Shown here: in pieces, positions 61,318-64,000 of the stretch
Layout of the letters: each line of letters begins with the position of its first letter
How positions within the stretch are numbered: the first letter of the stretch is position 1
Source: Phaeospirillum sp.
GTDB lineage: Bacteria > Pseudomonadota > Alphaproteobacteria > Rhodospirillales > Magnetospirillaceae
DNA length: 64,000 nucleotides
Assembly: GCA_030651575.1 (NCBI GenBank)
Contig: JAUSFB010000013.1
Coordinates: 29,070-93,069 of the forward strand
Direction: 5' to 3'
Program-made: the position numbers and the translations under genes
The notes under the pieces: model-generated
What the model was told of the DNA's origin: nothing
The model's input: the letters and a program-made list of their open reading frames with translations, nothing else
Databases searched by the model: none

Positions 61318-61653
61318 TTTCGTCTCCAAACATAGAGCCGAAGCCCCGCGTCCGGGAAAATCCCTTGGCGTTCTCTTCGGTCCATTGCCCATGGCCCCAT
61401 TGAGCGGCAAAACCGCCCGCCGGAGCCGGTGGCCTGTCCCAGAAGCTTCAAGCCGTACACCATCCGACCTTTTAGGGGTGCGGAGGGAAAACGTCCTTTT
61501 ACCTCTGTCTCGGTAGGCGGGAGCCCCCATCAAGCCTTGGGCCGGCAAGCCGTCCCTCGGCACCTACTGTCTCGGACAGGTTCGGAACCCTCCCGAGGGA
61601 GGATTCCGTCTCATCCACCCCCGAGGGGGCGGAAACCTTGAACCATGCGGGGG
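61318..61653 (-). promoter_or_regulatory. rplJL leader region with hairpins
   Basis: This 336-base stretch between rplA and rplJ has no gene. Just after the rplA stop are two stems: 61615-61632 (7 bp, loop CGAG) and 61584-61607 (about 10 bp, GGAACCCTCCC with its complement). It is where the L10-L12 complex binds its mRNA in other bacteria, so an autoregulatory leader, and perhaps an internal promoter, are expected. No precise motif was identified. Confidence 0.5.
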
Positions 61654-62346
61654 TTAGGCCCCGATGGTCGCGATGTCGAGCTTCATGCCGGGGCCCATGG
61701 TGGACGACAGCGACACCCGCTTGAGATAGGTGCCCTTGGCGCCCTGCGGCTTGGCCTTGGAAATGGCGTCGACGAACGCGCGAACGTTTTCCTGCAACTT
61801 GTCTTCCGGGAAGCTGGCCTTGCCGATGCCGGCATGAACAATACCGGCCTTTTCGACGCGGAACTGCACCTGACCGGCCTTGGCGGCGCGGATGGCTTCG
61901 ATCACGTTGGTGGTGACGGTGCCCAGCTTCGGGTTCGGCATCAGGCCGCGCGGGCCGAGAACCTTACCGAGGCGGCCGACCAGACCCATCATGTCCGGGG
62001 TGGCGATGCAGCGGTCGAAGTCCATGGTGCCGCCGTTGACGATCTCGAACAGATCGTCGGCGCCGACGATGTCGGCTCCGGCCTTGCGGGCTTCCTCGGC
62101 CTTGTCGCCCTTGGCGAACACGGCGACGCGGACGGTCTTGCCGGTACCGTGGGGCAGCTCGACCACGCCGCGGACCATCTGGTCGGCGTGACGGGGGTCG
62201 ACGCCCAGGTTCAGGGCGATCTCGATGGTCTCGTCGAACTTGGCGACGGCGCCGGTCTTGATCGCCTTCACCGCATCGGCGAGGCTGTAGAACTTGTCGC
62301 GGTCAATGCCGGCATAGGCCGACTTCAGGCGCTTTCCGATAGCCAT
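61654..62346 (-). CDS. rplA: Ribosomal protein L1
   Basis: A 230-residue 23S rRNA-binding protein of the L1 stalk. Conserved segments: [60 protein letters not shown] and a final [11 protein letters not shown]. It follows rplK by 4 bases. L1 is the usual autogenous repressor of the rplKA operon. Confidence 0.98.
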   Translation of the reverse strand: MAIGKRLKSAYAGIDRDKFYSLADAVKAIKTGAVAKFDETIEIALNLGVDPRHADQMVRGVVELPHGTGKTVRVAVFAKGDKAEEARKAGADIVGADDLFEIVNGGTMDFDRCIATPDMMGLVGRLGKVLGPRGLMPNPKLGTVTTNVIEAIRAAKAGQVQFRVEKAGIVHAGIGKASFPEDKLQENVRAFVDAISKAKPQGAKGTYLKRVSLSSTMGPGMKLDIATIGA

Positions 62347-62350
62347 GGGA

Positions 62351-62779
62351 TTACTCCACCACCTTGAGGCCCATCGAGCGGGCGGAACCGACGATCATGC
62401 TGCTGGCGGCTTCAACGTCATTGGCGTTGAGGTCGACCATCTTCTTCTCGGCGATCTCACGGATCTGCGCCATGGTCACTTCGCCGACCGTGCCCTTGCC
62501 GGGAGTGGTCGTGCCCTTGGTGATACCGGCGGCCTTCTTCAGGAAGAAGGTGACCGGGGGGGTCTTGGTCACGAAGGTGAAGGTGCGATCCGAATAGGCG
62601 GTGATAACCACGGGGATCGGCATGCCCGGCTCAAGACCCTGGGTCTGGGCATTGAAGGACTTGCAGAATTCCATGATGTTCAGGCCGCGCTGACCCAGCG
62701 CGGGACCGATCGGTGGCGAGGGATTCGCCTTGCCGGCCGGGACTTGGAGCTTGACGTAGCCCACGATCTTCTTTGCCAT
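62351..62779 (-). CDS. rplK: Ribosomal protein L11
   Basis: A 142-residue protein at the GTPase-associated centre. Typical start ([20 protein letters not shown]), [19 protein letters not shown], and C-terminal [17 protein letters not shown] end ([15 protein letters not shown]). It is the first gene of the rplKAJL-rpoBC group after a strong terminator following nusG. Confidence 0.98.
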   Translation of the reverse strand: MAKKIVGYVKLQVPAGKANPSPPIGPALGQRGLNIMEFCKSFNAQTQGLEPGMPIPVVITAYSDRTFTFVTKTPPVTFFLKKAAGITKGTTTPGKGTVGEVTMAQIREIAEKKMVDLNANDVEAASSMIVGSARSMGLKVVE

Positions 62780-62882
62780 CTCATTGCCCTCTGTTTGACG
62801 ACCAGAGTTGGCGGTGCGGCCATGGCTGGCCTCCCGCCGACTTCACCGATGGCGGACATCCGCAACCGGAAAACAAAAACAC

Positions 62883-62921
62883 CCATAAGCCGCTCCGCCA
62901 ATCCGGCGGGGCGGCTTATGG
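62883..62921 (-). terminator. Strong terminator between nusG and rplK
   Basis: A 17-bp stem with one G-U pair (CCATAAGCCGC...), loop of 5 bases, is followed on the minus strand by GTGTTTTTGTTTT. It lies 9 bases past the nusG stop and separates secE-nusG from the ribosomal operon. Confidence 0.92.
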
Positions 62922-62930
62922 ACGAAAAAA

Positions 62931-63464
62931 CTAAACCTTTTCGACCTGGGTGTATTCCAGCTCGACCGGAGTGGAACGCCCGAAGATCGATACCGCCACC
63001 TTGAGGCGGGCCTTCTCCTCGTCGACTTCCTCGACAAGGCCGTTGAACGAGGTAAAGGGGCCGTCGGAGACGCGAACCTGCTCGCCCACCTCGAAGGTGA
63101 TGGAGGGCTTGGGACGCTCGACGCCTTCCTGCACCTGCTTGATGATGCGCTCGGCCTCTTTTTCGGTGATCGGAACCGGGCGGCCCTTGCCACCCAGGAA
63201 GCCGGTCACTTTGGGAGTGTTCTTGACCAGATGCCATGTGTCGTCGGTCAGGTCCATCTTCACCAGCACATAGCCGGGGAAGAACTTGCGCTCGGCGCTG
63301 ATCTTGGCACCACGGCGCACCTCGACCACTTCCTCGGTCGGAACCAGGATCTGCTCGAACAGATCGGCCATGCCCTTCTGTTCGGCCTGCTCGCGGATCG
63401 ACTGCGCAACCTTCTTTTCAAAGCCTGAATAGACGTGAATTACGTACCAGCGGGCGGTGGCCAT
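62931..63464 (-). CDS. nusG: Transcription factor NusG
   Basis: A 177-residue elongation/antitermination factor. N-terminal NGN domain ([40 protein letters not shown]) and C-terminal KOW motif ([20 protein letters not shown]). It follows secE by 7 bases, the classic secE-nusG pair. Confidence 0.98.
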   Translation of the reverse strand: MATARWYVIHVYSGFEKKVAQSIREQAEQKGMADLFEQILVPTEEVVEVRRGAKISAERKFFPGYVLVKMDLTDDTWHLVKNTPKVTGFLGGKGRPVPITEKEAERIIKQVQEGVERPKPSITFEVGEQVRVSDGPFTSFNGLVEEVDEEKARLKVAVSIFGRSTPVELEYTQVEKV

Positions 63465-63471
63465 TTGGTCT

Positions 63472-63669
63472 TCAGCCTCCCAGACCGAAAATGAGCTTGA
63501 TGCTCCAGGCGAAAAACTGGTCGACGACCAGGAAGAATACAGCCGAAAGCATCACCATCACGAACACCATGGCGGTCGAGATCGTGGTTTCGCGCCGTGA
63601 GGGCCAAGTCACCTTGGCGACCTCCTGGCGGACCTGCTTGAAGAATAGGGCCGGAGTCGTCTTTGCCAT
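63472..63669 (-). CDS. secE: Preprotein translocase subunit SecE
   Basis: A 65-residue single-helix subunit of the SecYEG channel. The conserved amphipathic segment [20 protein letters not shown] precedes the membrane helix ([20 protein letters not shown]). Start ATG 63669 (MAKTTPALF). The gene lies between tRNA-Trp and nusG. Confidence 0.96.
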   Translation of the reverse strand: MAKTTPALFFKQVRQEVAKVTWPSRRETTISTAMVFVMVMLSAVFFLVVDQFFAWSIKLIFGLGG

Positions 63670-63687
63670 TTTTCTACTGTCGTAATT

Positions 63688-63763
63688 TGGCAGGAGTGGA
63701 GGGGCTCGAACCCCCAACCCCCGGTTTTGGAGACCGGTGCTCTACCAGTTGAGCTACACTCCT
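63688..63763 (-). tRNA. trnW: tRNA-Trp (CCA)
   Basis: A 76-base tRNA on the minus strand. The acceptor stem AGGAGTG pairs with CACTCCT, the T-arm GGGGG TTCGAGC CCCTC region is intact, and the anticodon loop CTCCAAA gives anticodon CCA. The 3' CCA is encoded. It lies between tuf and secE, the usual proteobacterial place. Confidence 0.97.
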
Positions 63764-63837
63764 GCAGCCATCACCGGTCCCCTGTTCCAGGAGACCGGCA
63801 TGAAGGCCCGGCGCGACCGAAGCCACGCCTTATACAG

Positions 63838-64000
63838 CTACTCGACGATCGATGCAACAACGCCGGCGCCGACGGTACGACCGCCTTCACGGATGGCGAA
63901 GCGCAGACCCTCGTCCATGGCGATCGGGCAGATCAGATGGACTTCCATGGACACGTTGTCGCCCGGCATCACCATCTCGGTGCCTTCCGGCAGGGTCACC
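63838..64000 (-). CDS. tuf: Elongation factor Tu, C-terminal end (partial)
   Basis: The last 53 codons of tuf run off the right edge. The translated end ([51 protein letters not shown]) is the conserved third domain of EF-Tu. The stop is TAG at 63838-63840. The gene is upstream of trnW and secE, so this is the tuf copy of the tuf-trnW-secE-nusG block. Confidence 0.97.
   Translation of the reverse strand, partial: VTLPEGTEMVMPGDNVSMEVHLICPIAMDEGLRFAIREGGRTVGAGVVASIVE

Noticed and set aside
61318..61563. Longer L10 protein starting at 61563
   Set aside because: The added 80 residues do not resemble L10; GTG 61317 has a good ribosome binding site and gives the normal length.

Overview
This window reads as chromosomal DNA of a GC-rich alphaproteobacterium of the Rhodospirillales, most likely Magnetospirillum or a close relative. 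That is an inference from gene content: the tuf-trnW-secE-nusG-rplKAJL-rpoBC order, a class III-like PHB cluster, a two-subunit bacterioferritin pair, and aprBA/sat/qmo plus soeABC sulfur genes. No magnetosome genes, insertion sequences, prophage or CRISPR arrays were seen.

Layout. 0.3-8 kb: a MaoC-like hydratase, a tauE/safE-membrane protein-usp operon, an MgtE-N/CorA fusion, an atypical LuxR-type regulator, two tiny unknown proteins, and an HD-GYP protein with an overlapping unknown partner. 8-12.4 kb: PHB metabolism (phaE-like, phaC, phaA, phaB, with divergent phaR). 12.5-20.2 kb: the ribF-ileS-lspA-lipoprotein-M16-M16 operon. 20.3-28.6 kb: a PhaJ-like hydratase, two exported small proteins, bfr1/bfr2, a PAS histidine kinase, acyl-CoA enzymes, a phosphoesterase and phosphoribulokinase. 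29.4-44.8 kb: a large sulfur-oxidation island. 44.9-49.7 kb: a TetR-controlled RND efflux operon. 49.7-51.3 kb: an RluA-type enzyme and a universal stress protein. 51.4-64 kb: the rpoBC/ribosomal protein cluster with tRNA-Trp and the end of tuf.

The metabolic centre is the sulfur island. AprBA run in the oxidative direction would turn sulfite plus AMP into APS. Sat would release sulfate and ATP from APS. QmoA, QmoB, HdrC and HdrB would carry the electrons. SoeABC is the direct cytoplasmic sulfite-oxidising molybdoenzyme. The window therefore encodes both the indirect and direct routes side by side, with a YkgJ-type cysteine-cluster protein between them and a TauE/SafE exporter elsewhere. Phosphoribulokinase suggests Calvin-cycle CO2 fixation, and PHB genes give carbon storage.

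The most unexpected observation is a small family of structured intergenic repeats (about 2058-2096, 25526-25605, 34503-34595, 42974-43043). All four lie in the sense direction of their transcript and end in a TGAGG motif. Three sit between genes of operons, namely tauE to the membrane protein, sat to qmoA, and soeA to soeB. At two sites the terminal GAGG appears to serve as the ribosome binding site of the next gene, and stem changes between copies look compensatory.
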